Source: Streblospio benedicti
Lineage: Eukaryota; Annelida; Polychaeta; Spionida; Spionidae
Assembly (NCBI GenBank): GCA_019095985.1
Contig: CM032661.1
Coordinates: forward strand, 16,269,236-16,333,235
Length of the DNA: 64,000 nt
Reading direction: 5' to 3'
Made by a program: the position numbers and the translations under genes. Numbering within the stretch: position 1 is the stretch's first letter; each line of letters opens with the position of its first letter. Below the pieces are notes generated by a model. It did not search any database. It was not told the origin of the DNA and worked only from the letters and a program-made list of their open reading frames with translations. Positions 42,602-55,600 of the stretch are shown one piece after another.

Positions 42602-42845
42602 TGCTTGTTTGGCCGAATGGATATGTAGTCAGAAATGTGAACAGAAAGTCATGAGTTCAATTCCCGGTAGGATATCGTGGTGAGTGTTGAGCAAACACAA
42701 CTTAAACAGTTGCACACTGCTCTAAGGTATCTACTAATTAAAGAGATACAGGTTAGGCAAGTGAAGGCTAACGTTGATTGACAAGCATGTCAACACTACA
42801 TTTGTAATATGCTGTATGCTACTCAGAGAGTTGAAACAACTTCCC
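42602..42845 (+). mobile_element. tRNA-derived SINE, diverged copy
   Basis: The head reads TGCTTGTTTGGCCGAATGG with the B-box-like GAGTTCAATTCCCGG. The body shares GTGTTGAGCAAAC, AGTTGCACAC, GATACAGGTTAGGC and AGTGAAGGCTAA with the copy at 45530. Pol III-type A and B boxes and a shared non-tRNA body identify a SINE family. Confidence 0.75.
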
Positions 42846-42916
42846 TAAACAGCATTATATTACTGGAATATGGTTGAAGGACTAGTCCCAATTGTGCGAC
42901 CAATCTTCATTTCCCA

Positions 42917-43119
42917 GTACCGGGTAAATTGACGATCTAAATATTTCACTGCGACGAATTCGGAGTTAGACATATAATATACGTACATGTACATGTATAA
43001 TATAACATTGGGTTGTGATTTAAAAAAAAAGTTAAGTGACCCTAGCAATGGTGTTCAATGCCAGTCGACTGATAATCAAATAAGAGGTAGCATATATTTA
43101 GTTTGATGGAGGAATAATT
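42917..43119 (+). repeat. 200-bp direct repeat, copy 1
   Basis: It begins GTACCGGGTAAATTGACG and ends GATGGAGGAATAATT, and recurs at 44072-44277 with a handful of changes. No coding frame is present. Confidence 0.9.
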
Positions 43120-44071
43120 AAGATATACATCTAGTTGTTTTGCCGCTTAGTCATAAATGTCAAAATAAAAGTTGCGATAAAAGAAGTTGATACAATCATT
43201 CATATTAAAAAGAAAGAACTATAGCCGAAATGTTTACGTTTCTAACATTTATTAAAACAATACACAGTGATACATAATTACCCTGTCTTTACATTTAACA
43301 TATAAACGTACACTTATGTTTCACGTGTCAACATAGAAATCTTACCAACTTGTAAACTAAAATTATAGTCTATAAGATAAGATATTCATCTGTTTCATTT
43401 AGTGGTTTCCCTAATAACAAATTAAACTCACCACGAAGACATGCAACTCTACTTGAGATCTTACAGCTGCCTCGTTTTCATAGTGATTTCAATGTGGAGG
43501 ACGGTGGTTGCGTTGTGATTTCAACGCTAAGCACGCATATATAGTGTGTGCTGGTCTGTATACAGAACATAGTAAAAATCACATTTGTATTTGAAATATT
43601 TGTAAAGTAATGTAATTCAATATATCACAGTTTGTATTCTATGTCAAGAGAAAAGGCTTTATAATGCCATATTTTGGCTAAACGGGAGTCTAAAAACATA
43701 AGAGATAGTGCAATACCAAATATGATATTTATTTTGTATTTTATGTTGTTCTGTCTATGCTATTATGATATCTAAACATATAGATATGGTCAAAATTTGT
43801 TCAAAAAGTTTTATTTAAGCTATTCGGCTCTACAGAGCCCTAATCATAACAATACATTATATTATACAAAGCGGAACTTATGGAATGGCAATTTATAAAT
43901 ATGCTTCACAACATCACACTCTCCAAACATATGACTACTATTCTTATTTTTTATGTAGGTTTTTAACTGTTTACTTAGGATTAACTCTACTATTGATATT
44001 TACTTATCTCTTACTAGTATGATTTTCATAATTAAGACACCCACCAGATTCTAATAACTATAAGGCACAAT
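43120..44071. other. Spacer between the 200-bp repeats
   Basis: A+T-rich, with no recognised feature. Confidence 0.4.
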
Positions 44072-44277
44072 GTACCGGGTAAATTGACGATCTAAATATT
44101 TCACTGCGACGAATTCGGAGTTAGACATACAATCTACGTACATGTACATGTATAATATAACATTGGGTTGTGATTTAAAAAAAAAAAAGTTAAGTGACCC
44201 TAGCAATGGTGTTCAATGCCAGCCGATTGATAATGAAGTAAGAGGTAGAATATATTTAGTTTGATGGAGGAATAATT
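44072..44277 (+). repeat. 200-bp direct repeat, copy 2
   Basis: Same orientation as 42917-43119. It differs by a few substitutions and a longer A run (12 against 9). Confidence 0.9.
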
Positions 44278-44416
44278 TGTCACATTTCCATTTTATACAC
44301 CTAAACTTAGGTTCGAACACATCGACATCTAATGACCTAAAACATTATGGAATGATTCGTTTATTCCGAGTTTGATTAAGTATCATCAATTGTAAATGCA
44401 TGTTGATGTTAAGATC

Positions 44417-44572
44417 CATAGACAGATCTAGGTGGCACCGCCCCCATCTTTTCACTAAAATATTTCATTTTCATAGTGTGTTTTGAATCTATGCAAGCCT
44501 TTGCGCGTACACAAACCCATGAAATCCTGTGGGTGCGCCCCCCACCTTTTCCAAAATCATGGATCTGCCAGT
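44417..44572. mobile_element. GGCAGATCC-family MITE, reverse orientation
   Basis: Ends CATAGACAGATCTAGG and CATGGATCTGCCAGTG. Internal words are CACTAAAATATTTCATTTTC, TTGCGCGTACACAAACCC and ATGAAATCCTGTGGGTGCG. Confidence 0.8.
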
Positions 44573-44780
44573 GAGATGATTGCTGGATTCATTCAATATA
44601 ATAATGAGCATTGTCGATATTATTATATTCATAATTGACTGTTTAATAGACACACAGTAATTGTACTCAGTCCAACATGATTCTATTGGAGCATGATATA
44701 CATTTTACTTCTTAGTAATGGTATTAACTTTTTCAGTTTAGCATGTTGATTTTGAATTGTTCAGTCAACTTCTCACAACC

Positions 44781-44910
44781 ATAGGCAGATCCACCCCTTT
44801 TCCCACCAAAATACTTCAATTTCATAGGGTTTTTCATGAAATCCCGTAAGTGCGCCCCCTCTTTTCCTTAAGTGCGCCCCCCCCTTTCCGAAAAACTGGA
44901 TCTGCCCATG
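44781..44910. mobile_element. GGCAGATCC-family MITE, reverse orientation
   Basis: Ends ATAGGCAGATCCACC and ACTGGATCTGCCCATG. The interior CCACCAAAATACTTCAATTT and TTTTCATGAAATCCCGTAAG is close to the copies at 54684 and 60248. Confidence 0.85.
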
Positions 44911-44969
44911 ACAACATACAAGGTGTATCACTGTTGGCTCATGAACTAGGTTGCATATATTGAGTGACG

Positions 44970-45525
44970 TGACAGTTGTTATTAAGCCATATATATACAG
45001 CAAAGCACAGATGATCAAGTGGAGGAACCCAGACAAATTTGAGAGTGATGAACTAGAAATGGGTCGCATGCACAGAGTGATGAATTTTATGGGGATATCG
45101 GCTTCATTATGGGAGAAAGTGGTTTGTGAAGATATTCCTTTTGAAAGTGATATATATGGACCGTCTATGGTAGCCAACTTGATGAAAGGCCATGCATACA
45201 ACAGGTGTCCAAGCTCACAAAATCATGAATGAAACGATGCAAAGACTTAAGTTGATGGCCTTCGGAGAATTGCTTGCAACGGAAGATGAGATGTCAGATA
45301 TTGACAGAAATGAAATATCAAAGCAAGCACCATAATGCATTAGGCTACTAGAAACTATGAACAAAACACAGGACGGCAAACAACCAAAGTGAACCAGAAA
45401 TGATGAAGTTTATCCCGATTGTTCAGATATTTCTAACTGCCATGGGCAAGTATGTCAAAAATGGACGTCAGAGATCAGATACCTTCATTTTCTGGGACAA
45501 CTACATGTATGTATCGGACTTACAC
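44970..45525 (+). pseudogene. Relic of an uncharacterised multicopy invertebrate protein family
   Basis: Fragments read IKWRNPDKFESDELEMGRMH, FMGISASLWEKVVCEDIPFE then SDIYGPSMVANLMKGHAYNR, and later IFLTAMGKYVKNGR with DTFIFWDNYMYVSDLH. From memory, long uncharacterised invertebrate proteins present in many copies carry phrases of this kind, with a cysteine-rich C-terminus like that encoded at 63448-64000. The copy is frame-broken, and its 3' part is interrupted by a SINE. The family link is from recollection of sequence style and needs a database search. Confidence 0.55.
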
Positions 45526-45529
45526 ACCT

Positions 45530-45752
45530 GTGCTTCCGTGGCCGAGTGGTCAGGGAGTCGGACTCGTGACCAGAAGGCCGCGGGTTCGATTGCCGTTCGG
45601 GTCTGACGGTGGGTGTTGAGCAAACCTACCTCTAACAGGTTGCACACAGTTAAATAGGTACAGGTCAGGCGAGTGAACGCTAATGTGAGTGATTAGCCTG
45701 TCTGCGCTACGGCAGAGCACGATAAAAGTGAATTGCGACTATAAATGACCAC
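45530..45752 (+). mobile_element. tRNA-derived SINE, well-preserved copy
   Basis: The class II tRNA-like head TGGCCGAGTGGTCAGGGAGT (A box) is followed by CGCGGGTTCGATTGCC (B box), then a body with GTGTTGAGCAAACCTACC, GGTTGCACACAG, TACAGGTCAGGCGAGTGAAC and GATTAGCCTGTCTGCGCTAC. It lies directly after the conserved-family relic and interrupts it. The missing acceptor stem and attached body argue against a functional tRNA. Confidence 0.8.
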
Positions 45753-45847
45753 ATTTACATTTACCTACATTTAGACCACTTGCAGTAAAATGGATGACAT
45801 GCATAATCTAGAACCAGAGACATTTACTGAAATGCTTCCTCTGAATT

Positions 45848-46093
45848 TCATGTGTGGGGATTTGAATTATGTTCAGTTATCCGTGCATACTCACCGTGTG
45901 CTAACCTACAGCCAGGCAGACTAAACTTATGCAGAGGGCTGCCAAACATCCGTCTTATATGGCTGTCTTCTACCATTGTGATGTGTTGGTATTTCTTTTC
46001 CCTCAGCTCCATGAGCAAGTTACCCAACACATTACTGCCATGTCCAACAGCTAAATAAAGAATTAAATCCGCTTGTTTCTTGTGTCTTGGCAT
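45848..46093 (-). other. Isolated decayed reading frame, origin unclear
   Basis: The minus-strand peptide contains LAVGHGSNVLGNLLMELREK and MVEDSHIRRM, loosely reminiscent of SGNH-hydrolase-like segments found in mobile elements. It has no start context, partner frame or splice logic. Treated as a probable transposon scrap; no function is proposed. Confidence 0.25.
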
Positions 46094-46099
46094 AGATTG

Positions 46100-47678
46100 T
46101 CAAAATAAAATAATATGTGGCACTAAGATTTCAGCCAATAGTTAATGCTTTAGAAAGAGAAGTGCTGTTTTAAAACTTTATATTTTGGTTTAGTCTTGTT
46201 CGTGAGAAGGCTATAACGGTCGCCACCCGCATCGCTTCTGCACAGTGTAATATCAAAAATATGAAATAACACAACGTTCAATATAGTATTAACCTCCGCA
46301 TGGTCCATTTCACACATATAATTTGCAAAGGTAAAGAAAGGTTTAATATGGTCTACCAATCACAAACCTTGAAATGGCCACTAGAACTTTGTAAGATGTG
46401 TATTGCGCAACAATGTTACACACCAGTGCAACCTTATTAAAAAGTTCTTACAGGATTTCCACAAATAGAAAGTTGTTTACCAATTTGAAAGAGATACACG
46501 TAAAACATATTTCTGTTACCTCTGTTTTCCCCTACATATCTAATTTGAGAGATTTCCAAGTGTAAACTCTACAGTGTGCGTGAATAGAAGTGTTCTACTG
46601 TACACAATGGGTGCCTTTCAACAATAGCTTAGGTTTATTTTAGGGACAACTGACCGTTTATTCTATCAAGGTGCATTCAATATAGAAACGGAAACAATAG
46701 AAAAGCCAGTATCATGTTCGCATGCATGCACATCTACATAGATTTAATATCTTGATGAACGTTCCCAACAAAAAATCTATCTACAATTCGAAAATGGACT
46801 ATTATCAGAGGCAAAGTAAGTATAAAGCACTTAGACTTCGAAATATGTTGCATGTATCTGCCAAGAAATTAATGCTGTAACACGAGTTAGTGTTCACTTG
46901 TTTATAAACGAGTGTAGGCTAGTCTAGATCGTCCTCGTGTACATTGGGCTTATTTCATTCCACAAGTTATTGAAAACATGTAACTATTGAACAACGTATG
47001 CACCAGCGATATGCAAAAGATTCCCGTCTACCGGACACTTTAAAGGGACCCAGAAAATAAGTGGTAATTTTAGGAGAGTTGGCGGCTGAAAGTTTTAGAC
47101 AAATTTAACCGATGGGCTAAAAAATCTTGTGATTTTATGTGTCACACCACCCCACTGTACCACCCTGGGCGATAATAAAGAGTAGCCCGCTAAAAGTACG
47201 TCCATCTTGTTTCATCTATAACTACTCAAGTTAGAGCTTATAATATTCGATCACAGTATTTCTGTATTCTGAGCATGACCTTTTGATAGGCACTTGACAT
47301 AATCTCACATTCACCATGATAAATAAACAATGCTTTGCTCTGTGTATTATGGAATGGTCAATAAAATTGAAACTATCCGGTAATGAAAACGAAACGTCGG
47401 TCATTTTCCGTCAGCAAGAAACTCACAATGCCCAACAAGGAATTTACGCATCATTATTCCTTGAGTGCATCTATGTTTGATGTGGTGAAGTAATGAGACA
47501 AGAACTCGCGGGTTTGGCAACAGAGTTAATGGTAGTTGGTTTTGGTCAACAGTATTTAACATTAAGTGAGAGATGTATACGAAAATAAGTTCATTTTTGA
47601 CTTATTATGACGTACAGGAATAATGCCAACAAATTGCACGTATGAATTTAAAACAAATTACATCCACTATCATATTAT
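46100..47678. other. Upstream region of the Ig receptor locus
   Basis: No coding sequence or clear TATA box is seen. It presumably contains the promoter of the Ig gene. Confidence 0.4.
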
Positions 47679-49621
47679 ATGAAATACACCCATTATTACA
47701 ACTCGTTTTCAGTGACGCTGCTGCTCTTCATGATTAAGTTTGCGACGTTTGTGACGGCTCATGCAGGAAATCGTTTAACAGTCACAATGTACCCTGAAAA
47801 CGCGGTCGTTGTGCAATGGAATCAGGCGACGTACGTACAATGCTCCTACACGACTGACACTGTGCTTGTTGCAGCGAATTTCACATGGGTCAGGTAGCCA
47901 CATTATTCATATACAGTAGATCCTCTATTTAAAGCCACCTCTATAATGAGAATACCTCCCTAATAAGAACAGTTCTCGTTGTCCCAATCATAATGAGGCC
48001 GTCAAGAACCTCCACACTTAGGCATTTGATCCAAAATCAAGAGTATGTCTTACTAGAGAGTTTGGTGAAATGATAAGTTTCTATAACATTTTGGTCAACG
48101 TGTAATGCTGATCACTTAGCAATACTGTTTTAAGGGGCTTTTGGTAGTTTTTAATCAAATGTAAAGTATGCTTATTGTGTACTCTGAGATAAATAGCACA
48201 GAAAGACTTCAAAGAGCAAAATGTGTTTTCTGTTTATACTCATAGGTGTGATGGCGAATGTTGGAATCAATCGAGTGTACTATCCACTCACATCAAAGAC
48301 AATTCTTCCAAATCCGATGAACTTTGGTTGACAATCGACCAACCGGTCGGGGATATTTGCAGACTCGAGTGCATTGTGGATGTTATTTTCAATGATGGGC
48401 ACGTTGTGTCTGGGAATGCAGTTAGGGACGTTCACTTTTACGGTACGTGAATGATTGAAATGTAATATAGGCCTGCACACAGTAACTTGTTTAACAATAT
48501 AAACATAGTAAACGCAAACTTAGTTGGAGTGTCCACTTTAGTCGAAAGAAAACAAGTATAAGTAGAAATAAGTTTACGGAAACAATTATTCAGACCAAAT
48601 ATAGATAAATATGTAGATCTATAGCAGTAAATGAATAACCTAACAGAAAGAAGCATTAGTCTAATGCGCATCACTATTGTTTTCTAGCTCATTTCGTCTG
48701 GAAAGACGTGCTTGCGGCTCTAGCGCTGCTAGTTATGGTGGGACTCGTATCCTACTGCGGCATTCACTTGTACGTCTACGTCCGGAGGAAAGATCGACAA
48801 CGGGAGTTGCGCCGTGCAGAATGTATGTTAACCTCAATAGAGATAAAGTGGAACCTGCCATATATAGACATGTTTGCGAGTAGTAAAAGCTTAAGACAGG
48901 TGTCATTTTAGGAGAGGTTTACTTCATATATGATATATGGTGGACATTGGAAGACATGAACAGTATCCTTGAAATGAAGCGTTCAACATGGAGAGGTCCC
49001 GCTGTATACTTGACGATAAATTCACTGCATTTCTATTTGTATCAATGATGTCACTAAAGATGAGATTTGGATTTGTCTCACAATTCTTGATCTCACAGAG
49101 ATATAGAGATATTGAGGCTCATCTAAGTATGTTGATTCCAAAAATTATGGCAACATTCATTTGAGACAGTTTGAAGGGTATTTGAGTGTACTCTTAAGGG
49201 AGAAGCTATTTCACACAGACATTTGTTAGTTGGAAGTAATCATTGAATCAATACAGCGATACCTTACTATTAAGCCCTAGTCAGGATGTAATTGTGACCT
49301 CATTAGTGAAACATTTTTAGTGACAAAATATATCCAAATGTGCACACAGGTGTTACTGTATGTTATTTATATTTAATCTATACCTTTGGAGCAGAAATTA
49401 AATTTGGGCTTTCTTATACTAATCTTACAAATATTCACCTCGTATTAAAACTCGCATTTGTTTCCAATATTTCAGTAAAGAGAATAGCTGATGAGAACGA
49501 CCCAGCAAAAAAGCTATCGTTCATGAACATTCACGACCTCTTCCTGCCCAGTCACAATACCCAGGATTCTTCAGACGAGGAGGGAGAGGAGGGGGAGGAA
49601 GATTTGGATTCATATATATAG
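47679..49621 (+). CDS. Ig-domain receptor, short-tail form (230 aa)
   Basis: Exons 47679-47893, 48246-48442, 48688-48822 and 49476-49621; GT-AG junctions, all phases agree, 693 nt. Signal peptide VTLLLFMIKFATFVTAHA; one Ig-like domain with Cys55, FTWVR (Trp70) and the second canonical Cys114 in LECIVDV, plus extra Cys73, Cys77 and Cys110; N-glycosylation sites (NFT, NQS, NSS); TM helix VLAALALLVMVGLVSYCGI with a basic YVRRKDRQRELRR stop-transfer; acidic tail ending DSSDEEGEEGEEDLDSYI. The tail has no ITIM, ITSM or ITAM. AATAAA at 49885 suits its 3' end. The Ig call rests on the Cys-Trp-Cys pattern and on one domain split by an intron, as is common. Ligand unknown. A long-tail alternative shares exons 1-2. 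Confidence 0.78.
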
Positions 49622-52600
49622 CCACACAAAATCTTGACTGCATGATCATGACCATAAGTCGCTTGAAAACAATTTTATCCTTAGGTTGTTTTACGTTTAC
49701 ATCCACAGTGATCATCTCTTAAGTCTCATGGGGAGACCTTTGGGGTGAGTGAAATATGGCTACTTAAAAAGGAGGTGTCCATATGGAGATGTTTTACTGT
49801 AGTCATAAGACTCGTGTCACTGATTGGTTTGTTACTATAAAAATTGCTCCTCATTCATGAATTATATGGGTGTACGTTGCGTGCAATAAAATTATCGTCT
49901 GGTGACAAACCCACCATGTCTTATGCTTTGTACTTGTCGCTAGGATATTTAACTAAAATTCTAATGAACATACATGTGAAAGCTGACTATACCAATTTTA
50001 CAGCTAAAAATTGAGACAGGTCGTTTTGAAAATATTGAATTAGAACAACGTCTGTGTATCTTCTGTGAAAGAAATGAAATTGAAAACGAAGTTCATTTCC
50101 TTATAAATTGAGATTTGTATAAGGACCCCCGTACCGTACTGTTTTCAAAAACATTAGATAAATGTAAAAATGTTAATATTTTTAATGATCAAGAAAAGTT
50201 TATATATCTTATGACATATTGTCAATAAAAACTAAATACATAGAAAATGCATAATATGAGAAAAGACAAACTGTAAAACTTATGACAATTGTCAATTTAT
50301 TTTTATTGCACGTTTTATTAAAGATATGATTTTCAAAATGACTTATAAGCCGGCATTATTGGCTGGGTGATATTACTAATGTATTTAAATATAAGCAGAA
50401 TATGTATATCACATGTCAGTATAATAAATAAATGATTTTTGAAACAATTTGACTTTGACTTGACCAAAGTTTATGATTTTCCAATGTTCAATTTGGGTGT
50501 TAACTTTTTTAATGCAAGTGATCGTCCACAAATGACGTCACCCGGGAGGGGGTGGGGCGAAAGTTGACAGGGGGTAGGTCTAGCACTTGGGTGATATCAC
50601 CTTTTGAAATAAAACAGTTCATTTTCGAAGTTTCCATATCCGAAATGATTGTCCAATCGGACTCTTATGTACATGTCCTTACACAGTTAAAAATACATGG
50701 ACAATGTTATTGTACTTACATAAGAAAAAAAATCTATCAAACATATTGATTGGTTTAGTGTATTTGCTAATACCATTGGTAGCGAAACGTCTTTTGTATT
50801 TTTAATGTTTATTTATTCTATATCAAGTCAATAGCGGTCAAGTCGTTATGTTATCACTTAATATATTTCCAAGTGGAAAGTCGTGACAGAAGCCCAGAGA
50901 GTATGACATTGTTATTGCAACGTAGCCCTGATTTTGAATACTCTGCAAACCAAAATAAACGTGTACTATAAGTAAATCTATTGACGATACTCTATGGCTA
51001 CCGTGTCACAATCATATGCATTGGGTCCAACCTACAAAGTGTTGCCATCATCATAATGAACGAATTCTTCCTGAACAGTTCGCAATCGACGTTACAATAA
51101 AGCTGTGAAGTCCACTGTGCAAAAATTAACATGGACAATAAATTCATATCATTAGCATCATCCTTAAAGTAAACACATGAATGTCTATTGTAGCCTAAAT
51201 TCATTCTCATTCACGAAGAAGCAATACATTTTCCATCGTGATTAGAGAGTTTAAAACAACAGACTCTTCAAATTCACACTTCTATGTCGTCGATACTAAT
51301 GATATAGAGAATGATTTATAACCCTACACGTCACTACACTTTACATTCGTATAAACATAACCTGTCATTTTGACCCACACTTAACTTAACCATCTTATTA
51401 TTCATATCCTTTCTATTTTGGCCACAGTTGCAATTCCCGGGCCAATTCAGTTTAAGCAGTGTCATAGATTACTTAATGCGGTTATCAGGAAGTATTTTTC
51501 CTATGATTACTGTTTGCTCCAGGATTCAATACACTACCATTGTAAAGTTTGTGACTTACTTACATGAGAAAAATATACAGAAACAGATATTTATTCCCAC
51601 TAAATGTTAACTTTGCCTGCGGGAATACGCGGATACTCTTATTTTGCCAGTATAAGTCTATATATATATTTCAAATTCAACATAGCAGAACCTTCAACGT
51701 GAATAAGGCACTAGACATTGAATAAGTCAATATTTATATTTTGTGTTTGCATTACGTACTTTTAAGGAATACGATATATTACACAACTGCGATTAGAGAT
51801 GATCTAGATTAATATTAGAGTTAGAAAACAAGAAAATGTTAACCTGTTAAAGGTGCCCATATTACACACATACATAAAATCCTCCACAAAGTTCCATGTG
51901 ATACGACTCTGCATTCATAAAGAATGTAATGTTATATTATTTTGCATTAGTAAACCAAATTAAGAGATAAAGCTGTTGTGTTAAATTCATTATAGTGAAT
52001 GAGAGCAAGGAAAAGTGATACATGGATGACATTGTAAGTGGTAAGTTGAACAGATGTACGGTAACTTTCTGCTATAGGGCATCTCTAATGAAAGAGTGGT
52101 GGCAGTATCATACTAAAATGCATGTAGAACAAAATAAAATCAAATACATTTCAATTGATAAAAAATACACTCTTAATGGATCACCTAAATGTAAAGATTT
52201 GAAGTGTGCATTACACGATTAAAAGCATTAGTCTAGGAAGTTTGAAATGGTATGGTGAACAGCAGATAAGCGGAAGTTGTTTAAATTGCACCGGGTAGCG
52301 TGAACATTTTGACAGAGAGCTTTTTTCAACGACTGAATGCTTATTGTCCACTTCATGTAATAACGTAAGGCATGAAGTACTGGCTCCGTACTGCTTAACT
52401 TCGGATAGGCCACTGGTAAATTGAATGTAAATGAAGTTTAACATGTCAAACTTCCATTATGTCTCTGTACTGCTTCAAAAAGTACTTTCTCCCTACACTG
52501 CACACTCACTGTTTTCCATGAGCTTTTAGCACTGTGGAATCCGTTGATAAGTAGTACTGCCGGCTGTACTCAAGGCTTAATGTACTTATTGTTCTGTATT

Positions 52601-55600
52601 ATTATAAATAGGATTTTAACTTGTAAAAAAAATCAACGTTAGACAACATTAAAAGTGTACTTTCTGTAGAGAAAAGGGGAGAAGTGAAGTTTCCTCAATT
52701 AAAGGGGGAGATGTCGACATAGACAGATTCCCCATGTATGTACATACAGACAATCCCATCAACGTGATCACCTCCCTTTTAACTAAGGGCACCTATCTAG
52801 ATCTTTTGTAGACACTTTTCCCGTATACACGATTCCCTATATATAATGCGAACCTCGATGCTTTAAGTCTACGCACACAGCAATACCAGGGCCACATCAC
52901 TTAGTTCTAGCCCCAGTTTAAAAGCCCTAAAGGCCGTCATTAACATAATATATATAATGATGTGACCCCAGATGACCTGGGAAAAGCCCTATGATGTCAT
53001 ACAGCCTATGGGCAATGGCTGGTTTTGTGTGACCTAGTTTCATTTTAAAAAGTAAATAAAGTGTGCATCTAAAAATATTAATTTAATTAAGTTAATTTTG
53101 ATCTAAATATGATTTTTTTTGGTGGTGTCCTTATATGTACATTAACGCGGTGTAGTTGTGCAATGTATAACGTCCTCACTTATGTCGTCGTCTGCTGTCA
53201 GATTGGGGGCGTGGCGCTGTGGGGGGCGTGGCGGGGTCGGCCGCCGTGCTCCTCGTGCTGGTCGTCATCGTCTTCAGCTGCGCTAAGAAGGCGGCGGCAG
53301 CGAAACCCAAAAGTAAGTACAATATCTTGTCTCAACTAGGATCGCCCAGGATCGTCCGTCCTACTGGCAGAACCACAAAAAAAAAAAACATACATACAAC
53401 CCCCATCAGCTGACCCCCATTCCTCCAAACAAAAACCCATCAACATGAAAATGAGATATAAATAAGTGTACACAGCTCCACGGCACCTACATGTTAGTAA
53501 GGTACAGGTCATTTGGTTGAAAGAGTGAGTTAATGATTGTGTGAGCGATTAGCATTGTGCATTGAATGTTCTGCTGGTGTAAGTATGAGAGAAACGTTCA
53601 ATTGATGCTTAATAAGTGTGCCAATGACCTGGTGTAAAATGTAAAGTTGTGAGAGCAAAATACTTGGATCACGACTAGAAGCCGTCACATTTACATAGCA
53701 GAGAGATACCGATGGCTGTTCAAATCCATATAGAAAATTATCATAACAATACAAATATCAAATCCTTCATTAATATATTAGTAAATGGAACAAAAAATAA
53801 GGAAATTGACAACATTATTTTTAAACATATTTTTGACTTTATCAACAATACTCAAAGATTTGTATGTATTCAGGACAAATAAAAAACTTTCCCCTCATTA
53901 ACAATCATTATAATGCATATCATTTCGTGAGCATATGTGCTTGTCTGATGTTTGTATTTAATGTCAAGAACACCTCGTATTTTTAATGTGTGAAATTGAC
54001 GATAAATAAATTCAATTAAATAAAAAATACATTTTACCGCATGCCTTGCTCTTTTTTGAGGTGGGAAAATCATCCTGGGACCACGTCCACCTGGTCGAGT
54101 AGCGTAATCAAAGTGAACACACACAGGATTTCGTTAAAGTGGGTAAATGTCAAAGGGTGTAGCTGCAAATGTTTATACACAAATACAATGACTATAATTT
54201 TCAGAAAACGAGAAGTCTGGAAATGGACAGACGACAAAAAAGTCAGGTGAAAATAGCCAGTCTCCGGATGGCAGAGGTATTTATCATCAATCAATAGCGA
54301 ATCTCTCATGAACAGAAAACTTAATAGCGTAATTGAATGGATAAACATCGTTATGCAGATGATACATTTACAAGATAATTATGGTTATGATTGCTTGATT
54401 TATCAATATTTCTCAAGCTTGTGAGTTTAGACTGTTGACAGTGTGCGTCAAGTAAAAGTATACGTGTACGTCTCGCTGTATTCTTTGTAGATGTTGGAGA
54501 CCCGGTGTACTGCAACACAGAGGGAGTGACAACGCATGATCAACGTATGTAGTACATTGCTTTATACGTGTACTACCCATGACAATAGGAGGCTTGATCC
54601 TCTCGGTGGATTGTTATTTGACCAATGAGGTGAAAACTCTACATGTGGACACATTTGGACGAAGTGAAAAGTGTGCTAATAACATAGGCAGATCATGGGG
54701 GGGGGGGGGGGGGGACCTTTTCCCACCTTTTCCCACCAAAATACCTCATTTTCATAGGGTTTTTCATGAAATCCTTTAAGTGCGCCCCCTTTTTCTTAAG
54801 TGCGCCGCCCCTTTTCCAAGAACATGGATCTGCCATTGAATAAGACATTTATCTTAATCAAAAGATTGGTTCATTTTACATGTGGTACAAATGTACATTG
54901 GGGAAATATGAAATCGGATGAGTGAAAAATATTCACGTAAGACATACCTATTCATTTTTCAAATGGAGGTGTCCATATGAACATGTTTCACTGCATTGGT
55001 CCCTTGGGGGGTCAAGCATTTAATGAAACGTGATGTTTATAAATCTATGTGCTAGCGTGTAACCCAACAATATTATTCTGCTATCTGGGACCAGTTAAAA
55101 ATTATATTTTTTGATTGAAGAGGGGACGGATGTTGTGTCTGTCCGGCAGATCTCATAACAGATCATGACTGTTGTGTCATCATATAGCATATTAATCTAC
55201 TGTAACAAGGATTATAGAAATTTGATATATTACAAGAAAATTAATGTTCTCTTGTCTAAAATAATCAACATTGAATCATTTTTTTTCTTCTTCAGGATAT
55301 GAGAACCACACCTATTACAATGCAGTGCAGCCCACGAGATCCCCTCACTCTTCCAGCCAAACACCTCACGGTAACTTTCTTTAGTTGTAGGATTTTGTAG
55401 CGATGTTAAGAACATTCTAATACTCAGTTATGTATCGATTATTCACACTTTTTCGAATATACAGGAATTTTAAGAATATGAATACAACTTAACACTTAAA
55501 AACTTGCTCTTATACCCATAAATCTCCTAAATAAAATAAAAAAGAGAGGAAAGAAGTACAAAAACAATTTGGGAATGAAAATGTAATGAAAACAATCCAA

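Noticed and set aside
45530-45610. Functional class II tRNA gene
   Set aside because: Good internal promoter words but no matching acceptor stem, and the attached body recurs in two other places, as expected for a SINE.
45848-46093. Minus-strand SGNH-hydrolase-like gene
   Set aside because: Only loose word similarity, no start context or partner exons. Kept as an unexplained scrap at low confidence.
51428-51610. A second ectodomain exon for Ig cassette B
   Set aside because: The open stretch lacks an Ig cysteine/tryptophan pattern, a signal peptide and a suitable donor. The frame at 52022-52222 fails likewise.
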